From contig CALETE010000010.1 of the NCBI GenBank assembly GCA_937920085.1, forward strand, positions 62,001-126,000: 64,000 nt of DNA. Direction: 5' to 3'. Within the stretch, counting starts at the first letter, position 1. Each line of letters starts with the position of its first letter. Shown here in pieces: positions 25,758 to 34,522 of this stretch. Origin of the DNA: an uncultured Alphaproteobacteria bacterium. Its GTDB lineage: Bacteria; Pseudomonadota; Alphaproteobacteria; Caulobacterales; Caulobacteraceae. The notes under the pieces are model-generated. The model saw only the letters and a list, made by a program, of their open reading frames with translations. It was not told where the DNA came from and did not search any database. A program made the position numbers and the translations under genes.

Positions 25758-25792
25758 ATCAATTCCCCATTTTTACTTTATATTCTAATGAT

Positions 25793-27526
25793 TTAAGCTG
25801 AGAAACGCCGCGCGCCATCCAGCCATGTAGAGTGAATGGAGATCTTCTGGATTTCATCGGGCGGAACCAAGTTCGGGTCCTTTTCGAGGACAACGAAATC
25901 TGCAGCCTTTCCCTTTTCGAGGCTACCGCAGACATGATCCAGATGGCACTGCCAGGCCGCATCAATGGTCATGGCGCGAATGGCCTGCATGGGCGTGATG
26001 CGCTCGGCCGGATTGAGGATATCACCCCCATCAATCATGTCCCGAACCACAGCGTTTTGGATGCAGCGCAGGGGATCAATGGGCGTGACATTGTAATCGG
26101 AGTGAAGCGAAATCCTCAGCCCGCCCTTCAGGGCGGAACGGCAGGGATCCAGACGGTCAGCGCGCGCCGGGCCCAGAATATTGTCTCTGAATGCCCGCCC
26201 CCAGAAGTGCACATGGCCAATCAGAAAGGACGGCGACAGACCCAGCGTTGCCATGCGCCCAATCTGATCATCATGAAGAATGCTGCAGTGCTCGATCCTG
26301 TGCCGCAAGGGACGACCACCGCCGGGCCCAACGACCTTCTCGAAAGCCGATAGCACCGTATCTATGGCCGCATCGCCATTGGCGTGAACCCCGATCTGCC
26401 AGCCCACATCGTGGGCTTGGCGAATGACATGCTCAATTTCCTCGGGGGTATAGTTCAAGGCCCCACGGTTTTCGGAATTCAGATAGGGCGTCCTTTGGTA
26501 TCCCGTCCCGCCCTGGTTTGAGCCATCTGCCCAGGCCTTGATGCCGTTCAGTGAAAAGCGCCCAGCCCTCACCCCAGGTCGAAGCCCAAGTTCCGTCCAT
26601 TTCGCAAAATGGGTCGAAACCAGAAAACCCGCATAGCGGACCCCAGGATCCCCCGCCATGACCTTGTCGATCAGGGCAAGATCGGCCTCAGCAAACAGCC
26701 CGCCAATTCCACAGTCATGCACGGCGGTGCAGCCTTTGGACGCCGCATCATCCAGGTCGGCCCTCAAGTAGCCTGCGAGTTGCTCAAGCGTTGGATTGGG
26801 CAGTTTGGCGATGAAGGGTTGAAAGGCTCCGGGTTCCTCAAGTCGACCCGACAATTCGCCGCTGGCGTCTCGACCGAACCGGGACTGCGGCGGATCTGGG
26901 GTATCGCGGGTGATCCCCGCCAACTGGATGGCCTTACTGTTGACATAGGCAACGTGGCCGTTGGACTCCAGGACAAAGACCGGGGTCGAAGGAGCGAGCA
27001 GATCAAGGTCAGACCTGGAGAAGGGCTTGCCAGCCATGATCGAGGGATCCAGCATCTTACCCTGAACCCAGCCCCCCTCGGGGGTCTGCGCCGCCGCGGC
27101 CTTAATCTTCTGACGCGCCTCGTCCAGAGTTGCCGTTGTGAAGGGCCCGACATCCAGCCAGGGCCTCAGACCACAGAAGTTGGAATGCATATGCGGGTCA
27201 ACGAACCCCGGCAAAACAGTTGCAGCCCCAAAATCGACCACCTTGGTCTTCGCCGTCCGAAGCCCAAGTATCGAAGCTCTGTCACCTGTCGCGATAATCC
27301 GGCCCTGACTGACCGCCACGGCCTGTGCCGTCTGCTTTCCAGCGCCCAAGGTGTAGAAGCGTTTGGCCAGAAAAATTTGGTCTGGCTTACCTGTGTTTGG
27401 AACCGCGGCCAGGACGGGCGTGGCACCCGCCATTCCAAGGCCCGCACCAAGGCCCCGAAGAACATCTCGCCGCCCAACATAATCGCGCATGAAGCGGTTA
27501 AACCTGGCGTCGCAAGCATTACACAT
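25793..27526 (-). CDS. Exported amidohydrolase family protein (YtcJ-like)
   Basis: 577 aa with GGAGG before the ATG. The N terminus MCNACDARF is followed by a twin-arginine-like export signal (GRRDVLRGLGAGLGMAGATPVLA). The mature part is an Amidohydro_3 TIM barrel: VLPGFVDPHMHS (metal His pair), NGDAAIDTVL, RHRIEHCS and LHSDYNVTPIDPL, ending in the beta domain GKAADFVVLEKDPN. The family hydrolyses amides of small molecules; substrates are mostly unknown. The CxxC at residues 2-5 is a recurring oddity of related proteins and might bind metal before export. The gene stands alone, with 187 non-coding bases upstream. Confidence 0.85.
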   Translation of the reverse strand: MCNACDARFNRFMRDYVGRRDVLRGLGAGLGMAGATPVLAAVPNTGKPDQIFLAKRFYTLGAGKQTAQAVAVSQGRIIATGDRASILGLRTAKTKVVDFGAATVLPGFVDPHMHSNFCGLRPWLDVGPFTTATLDEARQKIKAAAAQTPEGGWVQGKMLDPSIMAGKPFSRSDLDLLAPSTPVFVLESNGHVAYVNSKAIQLAGITRDTPDPPQSRFGRDASGELSGRLEEPGAFQPFIAKLPNPTLEQLAGYLRADLDDAASKGCTAVHDCGIGGLFAEADLALIDKVMAGDPGVRYAGFLVSTHFAKWTELGLRPGVRAGRFSLNGIKAWADGSNQGGTGYQRTPYLNSENRGALNYTPEEIEHVIRQAHDVGWQIGVHANGDAAIDTVLSAFEKVVGPGGGRPLRHRIEHCSILHDDQIGRMATLGLSPSFLIGHVHFWGRAFRDNILGPARADRLDPCRSALKGGLRISLHSDYNVTPIDPLRCIQNAVVRDMIDGGDILNPAERITPMQAIRAMTIDAAWQCHLDHVCGSLEKGKAADFVVLEKDPNLVPPDEIQKISIHSTWLDGARRFSA

Positions 27527-27713
27527 AAGCGTTTCCTCCAGGATCGCCGTACGTTCGGAAGCCAGATAGCACCACTGCTAAACAAGCCAGCTCTCGCGTT
27601 TCAGCACGATCCCCATACTTGACAGAAAGTGTGCTTTGCCGGGCTAGGGCAGACAAGAGAAATTATTGTGAAGCACCGCGACCTGTCGATCCCGAGGAAA
27701 TTCAGACCGCGAT

Positions 27714-29126
27714 TTAGGAGAACCTCTCGTCCAAAAACCTGGGCAAGGTGTCTGGCAAACCCAGCAGGGGCCCAGAAGACAGCAACAGAACGATCTCATC
27801 GCCTTTGAGGTGCGAAAGCGCCTCAATGGCTTCTACGGCCGTTTCCACGCCTAGGGTCGGGGTTCCGGTTGCTGCAGTCCGCGCCAGGATTTCGCCAAAG
27901 GTGGATTGCTGGTGGCTCGCGGCACCGTGACCCGGCGGCGGGCAGATCAGCACCCGCGCCGCACCTTCGAACACCGTGTCATACCAGTTCAGCGCATCCC
28001 GGGATCGCCAGCTGAAGGTGTGGGGCTCAAACACCACCGTCAGGGGGCGGTGCGGAAAATGCAGGCGAACCGCCTCTATGGCAGAGCGGGCTTTTTCGTA
28101 GGACGATCCAAACCCTTCGATCACCGGCACACGGGAGGTGGTGGTCAAGCGGTCTAACCGCCGTCTTATTCCCTCAAAACTCGCCACACCCGCAGCGAAG
28201 GCGCGGGGCGACACCAATCCCCGTGTCAGCAGGTAAGCACCAACACCGACGATGTTCTCGATATTGTGGGCGCCAAGGAGGCGGGTTGCCAGATCAACGG
28301 CCTGCCCCTGGGGTCCGACCAGGGTGAAGGTCGAGGTCTCGCCATAGACTATATTGCGGCTGAACCAGCCCTCACAGGGTTCGGTATCGTACCAGACGAC
28401 GCGGGCGCTGGTCTCATGAGCTACGGCGCAGATCGCCGGATGATGCCTCAGGACGCAGATGCCCTCGGCCGGGAGTGCCTTTAGCAGATCAACGAAAGGC
28501 ACCTCATAGTCTGCAAAGGTCGGGAAGACATTGACGTGATCATGGATCAACGACGTCAGCAGCAGGTGCTGTGGATGGTAGAGGGCAAACTTCGAGCGTA
28601 GGTCGCCATTACCGATGATGTATTCATCCCCCTCCAGCACCATGTCCGGTGCCTGCCCCCAATGCCCCGTCTCTGGCAGGGACGCTGAGATGGCACCGAT
28701 CATCCAGCCCGCATCCACCCCAGCCTGACGCAGAATGTGCGCCATCAAAGCTGTGCAGGTGGACTTGCCAAAAGACCCAGCGATCACCGTATTGATCCGC
28801 TCGCCGGTAAACCGCCCAACCAGTTCGGCAAAATTGGTAATGGCGACTCCTCTGGAGCGTGCCGCAACCACTTCGGGATTGTCCTCGCCCCCGAGCTTGG
28901 CGCTTGCCCCAAGAACCAGCACATCGAGATCTGGCGGCAGATTGGCGGCATCGAAGCGATAGGTCACCGGAAACCCAAGTCCCGCCACATAGGTGGACAT
29001 CGGTGGGAAGACATCAGCGTCAGACCCCGAGACCTGATGGCCCGCGTCGCGCATCATCAGGGCCACGGCGCTCATGCCGGCCCCGGCTATCCCGGTGAAG
29101 TGAATTCGCAATTTAGTCCCGCTCAC
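27714..29126 (-). CDS. Mur ligase family protein, Mpl-like but divergent
   Basis: 470 aa from GTG at 29124-29126. The N-terminal UDP-binding fold (HFTGIAGAGMSAVALMM), a central ATPase and a C-terminal domain follow the MurC/Mpl layout. Mpl recycles cell wall by joining UDP-MurNAc to the tripeptide L-Ala-D-Glu-mDAP. Several family landmarks are altered: the P-loop GTHGKTT is GSFGKST (117-123, lysine kept), EADEYD is EGDEYI (165-170), and the DxAHHP loop of the C-terminal domain reads EGFGSSYEK (337-345). FEGIRRRLD (317-325) and SKF near residue 179 remain recognisable. It may therefore act on a related but different substrate. No strong ribosome-binding site is seen. Confidence 0.78.
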   Translation of the reverse strand: MSGTKLRIHFTGIAGAGMSAVALMMRDAGHQVSGSDADVFPPMSTYVAGLGFPVTYRFDAANLPPDLDVLVLGASAKLGGEDNPEVVAARSRGVAITNFAELVGRFTGERINTVIAGSFGKSTCTALMAHILRQAGVDAGWMIGAISASLPETGHWGQAPDMVLEGDEYIIGNGDLRSKFALYHPQHLLLTSLIHDHVNVFPTFADYEVPFVDLLKALPAEGICVLRHHPAICAVAHETSARVVWYDTEPCEGWFSRNIVYGETSTFTLVGPQGQAVDLATRLLGAHNIENIVGVGAYLLTRGLVSPRAFAAGVASFEGIRRRLDRLTTTSRVPVIEGFGSSYEKARSAIEAVRLHFPHRPLTVVFEPHTFSWRSRDALNWYDTVFEGAARVLICPPPGHGAASHQQSTFGEILARTAATGTPTLGVETAVEAIEALSHLKGDEIVLLLSSGPLLGLPDTLPRFLDERFS

Positions 29127-29134
29127 GAGTCTGT

Positions 29135-29240
29135 CGTTAGGGTTTGATTAACCAACGCAACAGAGTCTGTCCCTGTCTTCTTTGAAGGCACCCACCATCA
29201 CAAACTTTTTCAGCCCGGCGCTATTGCCGGGCTTTTTTTT
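29135..29240 (+). ncRNA. Candidate small RNA ending at an orphan terminator
   Basis: A strong intrinsic terminator on the plus strand (29212-29240) has no plus-strand gene in front of it; the nearest upstream gene, the Mur ligase, runs the other way and starts at 29126. The simplest reading is a short transcript of up to about 100 nt beginning in the divergent region. The 5' end is a guess, and no convincing promoter could be fixed. No known small-RNA family was recognised. Confidence 0.3.
29212..29240 (+). terminator. Rho-independent terminator without an upstream gene
   Basis: AGCCCGGC (29212-29219), a six-base loop, GCCGGGCT (29226-29233), then an unbroken run of T to 29240. The reverse strand has no U tract after the stem, so it works only for plus-strand transcripts. 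Confidence 0.85.
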
Positions 29241-29549
29241 GATCTTGAACTTTGCCGCCTCCCCCCCGCCGCACTTAGCTCATTCCGAGACGATATCTGG
29301 GAGACATAGGTGGCTAAGCCCCCATCAGGCTTCACGCCCCGGCTCCCGCCCAAGGATGAGTTTACGCCCCACCGGTCCCCCAGGCGTAGGCCGAGGTCTG
29401 AGTTTTAGGGCCGCGAGTCGACCAAACACCCGAAATGCGGCATCTTTGGCCAGGCACAGACCTGCGACCTGGATACCGGCCTCCGCCGTCATGAACGGGG
29501 TTAGGAGTGACCCAGGCCCATCATCCACAGCCCAAAAACCGAACTTGGC
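29241..29549. other. Non-coding stretch before tRNA-Asn with a decayed REP-type repeat
   Basis: I see no convincing gene here. Bases around 29468-29500 (CTGGATACCGGCCTCCGCCG) are a degenerate copy of the palindromic repeat found intact at 54032-54295. The possible short reading frames, including a 67-aa one on the minus strand at 29325-29528, are explained at least partly by that repeat. Confidence 0.5.
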
Positions 29550-29578
29550 TTGCGCACCTCGACGGCGCGGTCTATACG
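29550..29578 (+). promoter_or_regulatory. Probable sigma-70-type promoter of tRNA-Asn
   Basis: TTGCGC (29550-29555), a 17-base spacer, then TATACG (29573-29578). Initiation about 7 bases later would begin just before the tRNA at 29597. Spacing and position fit; the evidence is pattern only. Confidence 0.5.
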
Positions 29579-29596
29579 CCCGGCCTCTAACGATGA

Positions 29597-29672
29597 TCCC
29601 CGATAGCTCAGCTGGTAGAGCAGTCGGCTGTTAACCGACTTGTCGCAGGTTCGAGTCCTGCTCGGGGAGCCA
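29597..29672 (+). tRNA. tRNA-Asn (anticodon GTT)
   Basis: A 76-base cloverleaf. The acceptor stem TCCCCGA pairs with TCGGGGA, followed by discriminator G and an encoded CCA. The D arm is AGCTCAGCTGGTAGAGC, the anticodon loop is CTGTTAA with anticodon GTT, and the T arm contains GGTTCGAGTCC. Confidence 0.97.
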
Positions 29673-29733
29673 TCGTCAGAATTTTTCCCCGGATGACCAG
29701 ACCCAAAACGGCGCGCCTGCGCTAGGATGCCCT

Positions 29734-30504
29734 ATGGCCTGGACTCGCACCTATGATGAAGCCGAACCCCAGAGGGTCAATCGCTGGCTAGCGCAGAATG
29801 GCGTGTGCTCCCGTCGCGAAGCCGAATCCCTGATCACGGACGGACTGGTCAGCATTGACGGCGAAACCGTTGCAGATCCTGGCCGAAAGATCAGCCAAGG
29901 CCAGACGCTTATCCTGTCCGACAAGGCCCAAACCCAGTTGGCGTCCAGCCTAACCGTGGTGATCCATAAACCGCCAGGCATTGTCTCGGCACATCCGGAA
30001 CCTGGACAAAGCCAGGCGAGCGATCTGCTAACCCGTAAGGCCTATCGCGGCGAAGGCGCAGCCCCAACCACCCATGGCAAGAGCCTGCCGCCCCTGGGCC
30101 GCCTGGACATGGAGTCTCGCGGTCTGCTGATCCTGTCTGAGGACGGTGTCCTGGCCAAGTCGATCATTGGACCAGAGTCGGAACTGGATAAGGAATACCT
30201 GGTCGAGGTTCGCGGAACCATTACCCCGCAAAAGCTTGGCATGTTGCGCCATGGCCTACAGCTGGACCGACGCCAGCTACGCCCCGCCAAGGTCAATCTG
30301 GTGGAAGATCAGACCCTTTGCTTCATTCTCACTGAAGGTCGCAACCGTCAGATCCGGCGCATGTGCGATCTCGTGAGCCTGAACGTTGTGGACCTACACC
30401 GCATTCGCATTGGTCCTTTGGAAATTGGGGATCTGCCAGAAGGTGGCTGGCGGACACTGACTCCCAGCGAGCGGGCCCAATTCCTGTCCTCAAGCCGGGG
30501 CTAG
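29734..30504 (+). CDS. rluF: rRNA pseudouridine synthase, RluF/RsuA-RluB type
   Basis: 256 aa. Residues 13-60 are an S4 RNA-binding domain (VNRWLAQNGVCSRREAESLI). The catalytic core includes GRLDMESRGLLILSEDG, with the active-site aspartate in GRLD, followed by LDKEYLVEV and the later GRNRQIRRMCD. The KEYLV segment and overall length resemble RluF, which converts U2604 of 23S rRNA; RluB or RsuA-like specificity cannot be excluded. TAGGA precedes the ATG. The gene ends in a CTAG shared with the stop of the opposing flavoprotein gene (30501-30504). Confidence 0.85.
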   Translation: MAWTRTYDEAEPQRVNRWLAQNGVCSRREAESLITDGLVSIDGETVADPGRKISQGQTLILSDKAQTQLASSLTVVIHKPPGIVSAHPEPGQSQASDLLTRKAYRGEGAAPTTHGKSLPPLGRLDMESRGLLILSEDGVLAKSIIGPESELDKEYLVEVRGTITPQKLGMLRHGLQLDRRQLRPAKVNLVEDQTLCFILTEGRNRQIRRMCDLVSLNVVDLHRIRIGPLEIGDLPEGGWRTLTPSERAQFLSSSRG

Positions 30505-31679
30505 ACCGATTGCCCCGCAGACCAGCCGCTGGCCCAGGCCCACTGAAAGTTATAGCCCCCCAACCAGCCAGTGACGTCCACCACCTCGCCAATGAAGAAC
30601 AGACCTGGGACAGCCTTGGCCTCCAGGGTGCGACTGTCTAGCCCCTCGGTGTCCACCCCGCCCAGAGTGACTTCTGCTGTCCGATAGCCTTCCGAGCCCA
30701 CCGGCTTAACCCGCCAATGATTGACTGCGTCGGCAAGCCTACGCAGGACCTTGTCGGAGCAATCGGCGATATTGCCCTTGAGGCCCTCGGCATCCACCAA
30801 ATGCTGGGCCAGACGCTTGGGAACGAGGGTGGCCAATACTGTCTGTGGGGATTGCCGGGGCTGGTCGCTGCGCGCGGCGCGCAGGGCTGTGAAGGCGTCG
30901 ATCCCGGGTGCCATGTCCAGCTCGATCTCCTCGCCTTCCCGCCAGTAGGACGAGATCTGCAATATGGCGGGACCAGACAGGCCGCGGTGGGTAAAGAGCA
31001 TGGCTTCCGCGAACTTTACCTTTCCGGCCCTTGCCAAGGCGTCGAGGGCAATACCTGTGAGGCTTTTTAGACGCTCCAGCAGGCCAATCTCGAAGGTCAG
31101 GGGCACAAGGGCTGGCCGGGTCTCAGTGACCGCCAGACCAAACTGCCGCGCCACATCATAGCCAAAGCCTGTAGCCCCCATTTTTGGAATCGACTTGCCC
31201 CCCGTGGCAATCACCAGGGACTGGCAGACCACCTCGTTGCCATTGACGGTCAAACGATAGCTAGCCCCCTCACTGGCAATGCTGGTCACCGTCGAGAGGA
31301 GTCTCAAATTGACCCCGGCCTGCCGCATATCCGTCAGCAGGGCGTCGATGATCTCTCGGGCTGAGCCGTCGCAAAACAGCTGGCCCTGAGTTTTTTCGTG
31401 ATAGGCGATTCCGTGCTGCTCCACCCAGGCAATGAAGTCGGCGGGGCGGTAGCGTCGCAGGGCTGAAATGGCAAAGCGTGGGTTTTGCGAGAGAAAATTC
31501 TCAGCCCGGACATCGCGGTTCGTGAAATTGCACCGACCACCGCCGGAAATACGGATCTTCTCGCCCGGAGCCTTGGCGTGATCGATCACCAGAACCCGGC
31601 GGCCACGCTTGCCCGCCTCGATGGCGCACATCATGCCCGCCGCACCTGCGCCGATCACGACGACGTCGAAGGTCTCCAC
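30501..31679 (-). CDS. YhiN/HI0933-family FAD-dependent oxidoreductase
   Basis: 392 aa from GTG at 31677-31679 with AGGGA 7 nt upstream. The FAD-binding fold VVIGAGAAGMMCAIEAGKRG at the N terminus is followed by the family hallmark KIRISGGGRCNFTNRD (about 41-56). The C terminus GLFFIGEVVDVTGWLGGYNFQWAW closes the FAD site. Relatives include YhiN and BaiN; the physiological substrate of most members is unknown. It lies 22 bases downstream of efp on the same strand and probably shares its transcript. Its stop overlaps that of the pseudouridine synthase. Confidence 0.9.
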   Translation of the reverse strand: METFDVVVIGAGAAGMMCAIEAGKRGRRVLVIDHAKAPGEKIRISGGGRCNFTNRDVRAENFLSQNPRFAISALRRYRPADFIAWVEQHGIAYHEKTQGQLFCDGSAREIIDALLTDMRQAGVNLRLLSTVTSIASEGASYRLTVNGNEVVCQSLVIATGGKSIPKMGATGFGYDVARQFGLAVTETRPALVPLTFEIGLLERLKSLTGIALDALARAGKVKFAEAMLFTHRGLSGPAILQISSYWREGEEIELDMAPGIDAFTALRAARSDQPRQSPQTVLATLVPKRLAQHLVDAEGLKGNIADCSDKVLRRLADAVNHWRVKPVGSEGYRTAEVTLGGVDTEGLDSRTLEAKAVPGLFFIGEVVDVTGWLGGYNFQWAWASGWSAGQSV

Positions 31680-31701
31680 GCCGCCGTCCCTGACCTTGTC
31701 C

Positions 31702-32268
31702 CTAGTCCTTGGCGCGTTCCTGATAAGAGAAGTCGTCGGTCAAGATCACAACCCGGGTACCTGCTGCGATATAGGGCGGCACCATGACCCGAGCGCCATT
31801 GGTCAGTATGGCGGGCTTATAGGACGACGACGCCGTCTGGTTCTTTACCGCTGGCTCAGTCTCAGTGATTTCCATCGTCACCAGTCGCGGCAATTCCATA
31901 GCAATCGGCACGCCCTCATGGGTCGAAAGAGTCACCGTCATGCCGTCGGCCAGCCACATGGATGCGTCGCCCACCACGTCTTCCGTCGCCGTCACCTGAT
32001 CAAAGGTTTCGGGGTTCATGAAGTGATAGCCATCGCCATCCTGGTAGAGAAAATTATAGTTGCGATCGTCCACAAACGCCCGCTCCACCTGCTCGGTCGT
32101 ACGCCAGCGTTCGGACACCTTCACGCCATCGGAAATCCGACGCATGTTCAGCTGGGTCACAGGCGTGCCCTTGCCAGGGTGGATGTTTTCGGCGGTCAGA
32201 ACGACATAGAGCTTGCCCTCCATATCGACGACGGAGCCTTTACGTAGAGAGCTGGCGGCGACTTTCAC
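31702..32268 (-). CDS. efp: Translation elongation factor P
   Basis: 188 aa from GTG at 32266-32268 with AGGAAG upstream. The three beta-barrel domains of EF-P are present: KOW-like N-terminal domain, middle domain and C-terminal domain, with the signature near YIAAGTRVVILTDDFSYQERAKD. The tip loop of domain I reads HPGKGTP, so the residue for modification is Lys33. EF-P relieves ribosome stalling at consecutive prolines. A lysine here is the form modified with beta-lysine by EpmA after EpmB, and both of those genes lie divergently across 141 bases, which supports that pathway in this organism. Confidence 0.97.
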   Translation of the reverse strand: MKVAASSLRKGSVVDMEGKLYVVLTAENIHPGKGTPVTQLNMRRISDGVKVSERWRTTEQVERAFVDDRNYNFLYQDGDGYHFMNPETFDQVTATEDVVGDASMWLADGMTVTLSTHEGVPIAMELPRLVTMEITETEPAVKNQTASSSYKPAILTNGARVMVPPYIAAGTRVVILTDDFSYQERAKD

Positions 32269-32409
32269 GGCGATCTTCCTCGTCTCTTCGCGCGGCCGAA
32301 AGACCCGTGCGCGAATGTGCTAAACAAATCAGTTCCCGCGCACCTATACGATTGCGGACAAAATCTCTAGTCACGCAGGCCCTCTGCGGCCCTTTCCGGG
32401 ACCCTTCTT

Positions 32410-33471
32410 GTGTCTGAGCCAAAATCTTCCCCCTGGTGGAGCCCTGAAAAGCACGCGGATCGGCGGCCCATGTTGCTGGCCCGCAACCGCATCACCGCAG
32501 CTATTAGGTCCTGGTTCGATGCCCATAATTTTCTCGAAGTCGAGGTCGCCGCCCTGCAGATCTCGCCCGGCAATGAGGCCCATCTCCACGCCTTTGCCAC
32601 CGAAGCCCTTGGCTTGGATGGCAGCAAGGCTCCCCTCTATCTGCACACATCGCCAGAATTTGCCTGCAAGAGTTTGCTGGCGGCAGGGGAGCGTAAGATC
32701 TTCAGCCTGGGTAAGGTCTGGCGTAATCGAGAGCGCGGCCCCCTGCACCATCCAGAATTCACCATGCTGGAATGGTATCGGGTGGAAGAAGGCTATGAGC
32801 AACTCATGGCAGACTGCGCCAACCTCATGGCCCTGGCCGCGGAGACGGCGGGGGCCAAAGCCTTCCGGTTTCGCGATCGGACTTGCGATCCCTTCGCACA
32901 GCCCAGACGCCTGACCCTAGCTGAGGCCTTCAACGACATGGCCGGAATTGACCTGCTCGCCACCCTTGATCAGGAGGGCGCGACGGATCGGGATCGGTTG
33001 GCCGACGCCGCCAAGACCGCTGGTATTCGCGTGGCGGCCGACGACACATGGGCCGATGTCTTCAGCCGTGTGCTGGTGGAGAAGATCGAGCCCTATCTGG
33101 GCTTGGGCTGTCCGACCTTGTTGTGCGAATACCCGGTCCCGGAAGCCGCCCTCGCCCGGCCCTGCCCCCATGACCCACGGGTGTCAGAACGCTTTGAGCT
33201 CTATGCCTGCGGCGTGGAACTGGCCAACGCCTTTGGGGAACTGACAGACCCAGTCGAGCAGAGGAAGCGCCTCAAAGCCGAGATGGACGAAAAGGCTAGG
33301 ATCTATGGGGAGCGTTATCCCGTAGACGAGGATTTCCTAAGTGCTCTGGCCATCATGCCGCAGGCCTCCGGTGCCGCCCTGGGATTTGACCGTTTGGTCA
33401 TGCTGGCCGTGGGCGCTGAGCGGATAGATCAAGTCCTGTGGACCCCCGTGGCCGACCAGACTGGCGTCTAG
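32410..33471 (+). CDS. epmA: EF-P beta-lysine ligase EpmA (GenX/PoxA)
   Basis: 353 aa from GTG at 32410. It is the class II lysyl-tRNA synthetase catalytic core without the anticodon-binding domain, as expected for EpmA (325 aa in E. coli). Motif 2 lies in GKVWRNRERGPLHHPEFTMLEWY (about 98-120), and motif 3 in GAALGFDRLVMLAVG near the C terminus. The family adenylates (R)-beta-lysine and attaches it to the EF-P lysine. The start has no strong Shine-Dalgarno. It is followed after 7 bases by epmB and diverges from efp, so substrate, precursor maker and ligase are encoded side by side. Confidence 0.94.
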   Translation: MSEPKSSPWWSPEKHADRRPMLLARNRITAAIRSWFDAHNFLEVEVAALQISPGNEAHLHAFATEALGLDGSKAPLYLHTSPEFACKSLLAAGERKIFSLGKVWRNRERGPLHHPEFTMLEWYRVEEGYEQLMADCANLMALAAETAGAKAFRFRDRTCDPFAQPRRLTLAEAFNDMAGIDLLATLDQEGATDRDRLADAAKTAGIRVAADDTWADVFSRVLVEKIEPYLGLGCPTLLCEYPVPEAALARPCPHDPRVSERFELYACGVELANAFGELTDPVEQRKRLKAEMDEKARIYGERYPVDEDFLSALAIMPQASGAALGFDRLVMLAVGAERIDQVLWTPVADQTGV

Positions 33472-33478
33472 CCCGCGC

Positions 33479-34522
33479 ATGGGCCATATGCGCCCTATGG
33501 ACGCCACCCTTCGCTCCGCCAAGGCCCTTTCTTCAGCGGGACTAATTGCGCCTGAGACCCTACCTCAGCTCGAGCAGGTCGCCGCCAAATACGCTGTGGC
33601 CATTACCCCTGCCATGGCCGATCTCATTGAGCGTGCAGACGATCCCATTGGCCTGCAATTCCTACCTCAGGCCGCTGAACTGGATCAAACCCTGGCAGAG
33701 TCGCCCGACCCGGTGGGAGATGATCTCTTCTCGCCGGTTCCAGGCATTGTCCACCGCTATCCGGACCGGGCCCTGCTGAAGATTACCCACACCTGCGCTG
33801 TCTATTGTCGCTTCTGCTTTCGACGTGAAATGGTCGGGCCAGACGGACTGAAACCCCTGGACGGTGCTGCCTTGAACTCTGCCATCGCCTACCTGGCCGG
33901 GCACCCGGAAATCTGGGAAGTCATCGTTACTGGCGGAGACCCCTTGATCCTCTCGCCCAGGCGCATAGCCGACCTGATGGCCCGACTTGCCCCCATAGAT
34001 CATCTGAAGGTGGTGCGATTCCACACCCGCATTCCTGTTGTTGATCCAGACAAGATTACGCCAGATTTGGTGGCGGCACTCCGAACCACCGATAAGGCGG
34101 TCTACGTGGCCCTGCACGCCAATCACCTGAAAGAACTGACCCCAGCGGCCCGAAAGGCGTGTGCAAGGCTGATCGACGCCGGCATTCCCATGCTGAGCCA
34201 GACGGTCCTGCTAAAGGGCATCAATGACACGCCCGAAGCCCTAGGCGCGCTCATGCGCGGCTTCGTCGAGACCCGCATCAAGCCTTACTATTTGCACCAT
34301 CCAGATCATGCCCCCGGCACAGGGCATTTTCGAACCACCATAGCTGAAGGCCAGGCGATCCTGGCAGCCCTGCGCGGTCGCTATTCTGGGCTCTGCATGC
34401 CGACCTACATCCTCGACATCCCAGACGGCTATGGCAAGGTTCCTATCGGCCCCAATTATCTATCAGCGGACAGCGTGGCTGACCCCTGGGGAACAGATCA
34501 CCCCTACCCGCCTAAAGCCTGA
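33479..34522 (+). CDS. epmB: EF-P lysine 2,3-aminomutase EpmB (KamA family)
   Basis: 347 aa. A radical SAM cluster CAVYCRFC is visible (Cys106, Cys110, Cys113). The PLP lysine lies in the C-terminal DGYGKVPIGPNY, and the substrate-side motif is YYLHHPDHAPGTGHFR. It converts (S)-alpha-lysine to (R)-beta-lysine, the group EpmA adds to EF-P. The length fits EpmB (about 340) rather than catabolic lysine aminomutases (above 400). The start could be any of three closely spaced ATGs (33479, 33488, 33497); I keep the first. The stop directly abuts the opposing gloA stop (34523). Confidence 0.93.
   Translation: MGHMRPMDATLRSAKALSSAGLIAPETLPQLEQVAAKYAVAITPAMADLIERADDPIGLQFLPQAAELDQTLAESPDPVGDDLFSPVPGIVHRYPDRALLKITHTCAVYCRFCFRREMVGPDGLKPLDGAALNSAIAYLAGHPEIWEVIVTGGDPLILSPRRIADLMARLAPIDHLKVVRFHTRIPVVDPDKITPDLVAALRTTDKAVYVALHANHLKELTPAARKACARLIDAGIPMLSQTVLLKGINDTPEALGALMRGFVETRIKPYYLHHPDHAPGTGHFRTTIAEGQAILAALRGRYSGLCMPTYILDIPDGYGKVPIGPNYLSADSVADPWGTDHPYPPKA

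Noticed and set aside
26609..27622. 337-codon plus-strand frame opposite the amidohydrolase gene
   Set aside because: It has no ribosome-binding site or family resemblance; it is a shadow of the amidohydrolase.
27621..27650. TTGACA followed 17 bases later by GGCTAG on the plus strand, considered as a promoter
   Set aside because: The -10 box is poor and no plus-strand gene follows; the next gene is transcribed in the opposite direction.
29325..29528. 67-codon minus-strand frame
   Set aside because: Part of it is the translation of a REP-type repeat, and no start signal or family is seen.
29182..29634. 150-codon plus-strand frame before tRNA-Asn
   Set aside because: It runs through the terminator, a decayed repeat and into the tRNA gene, so it cannot be a real gene.
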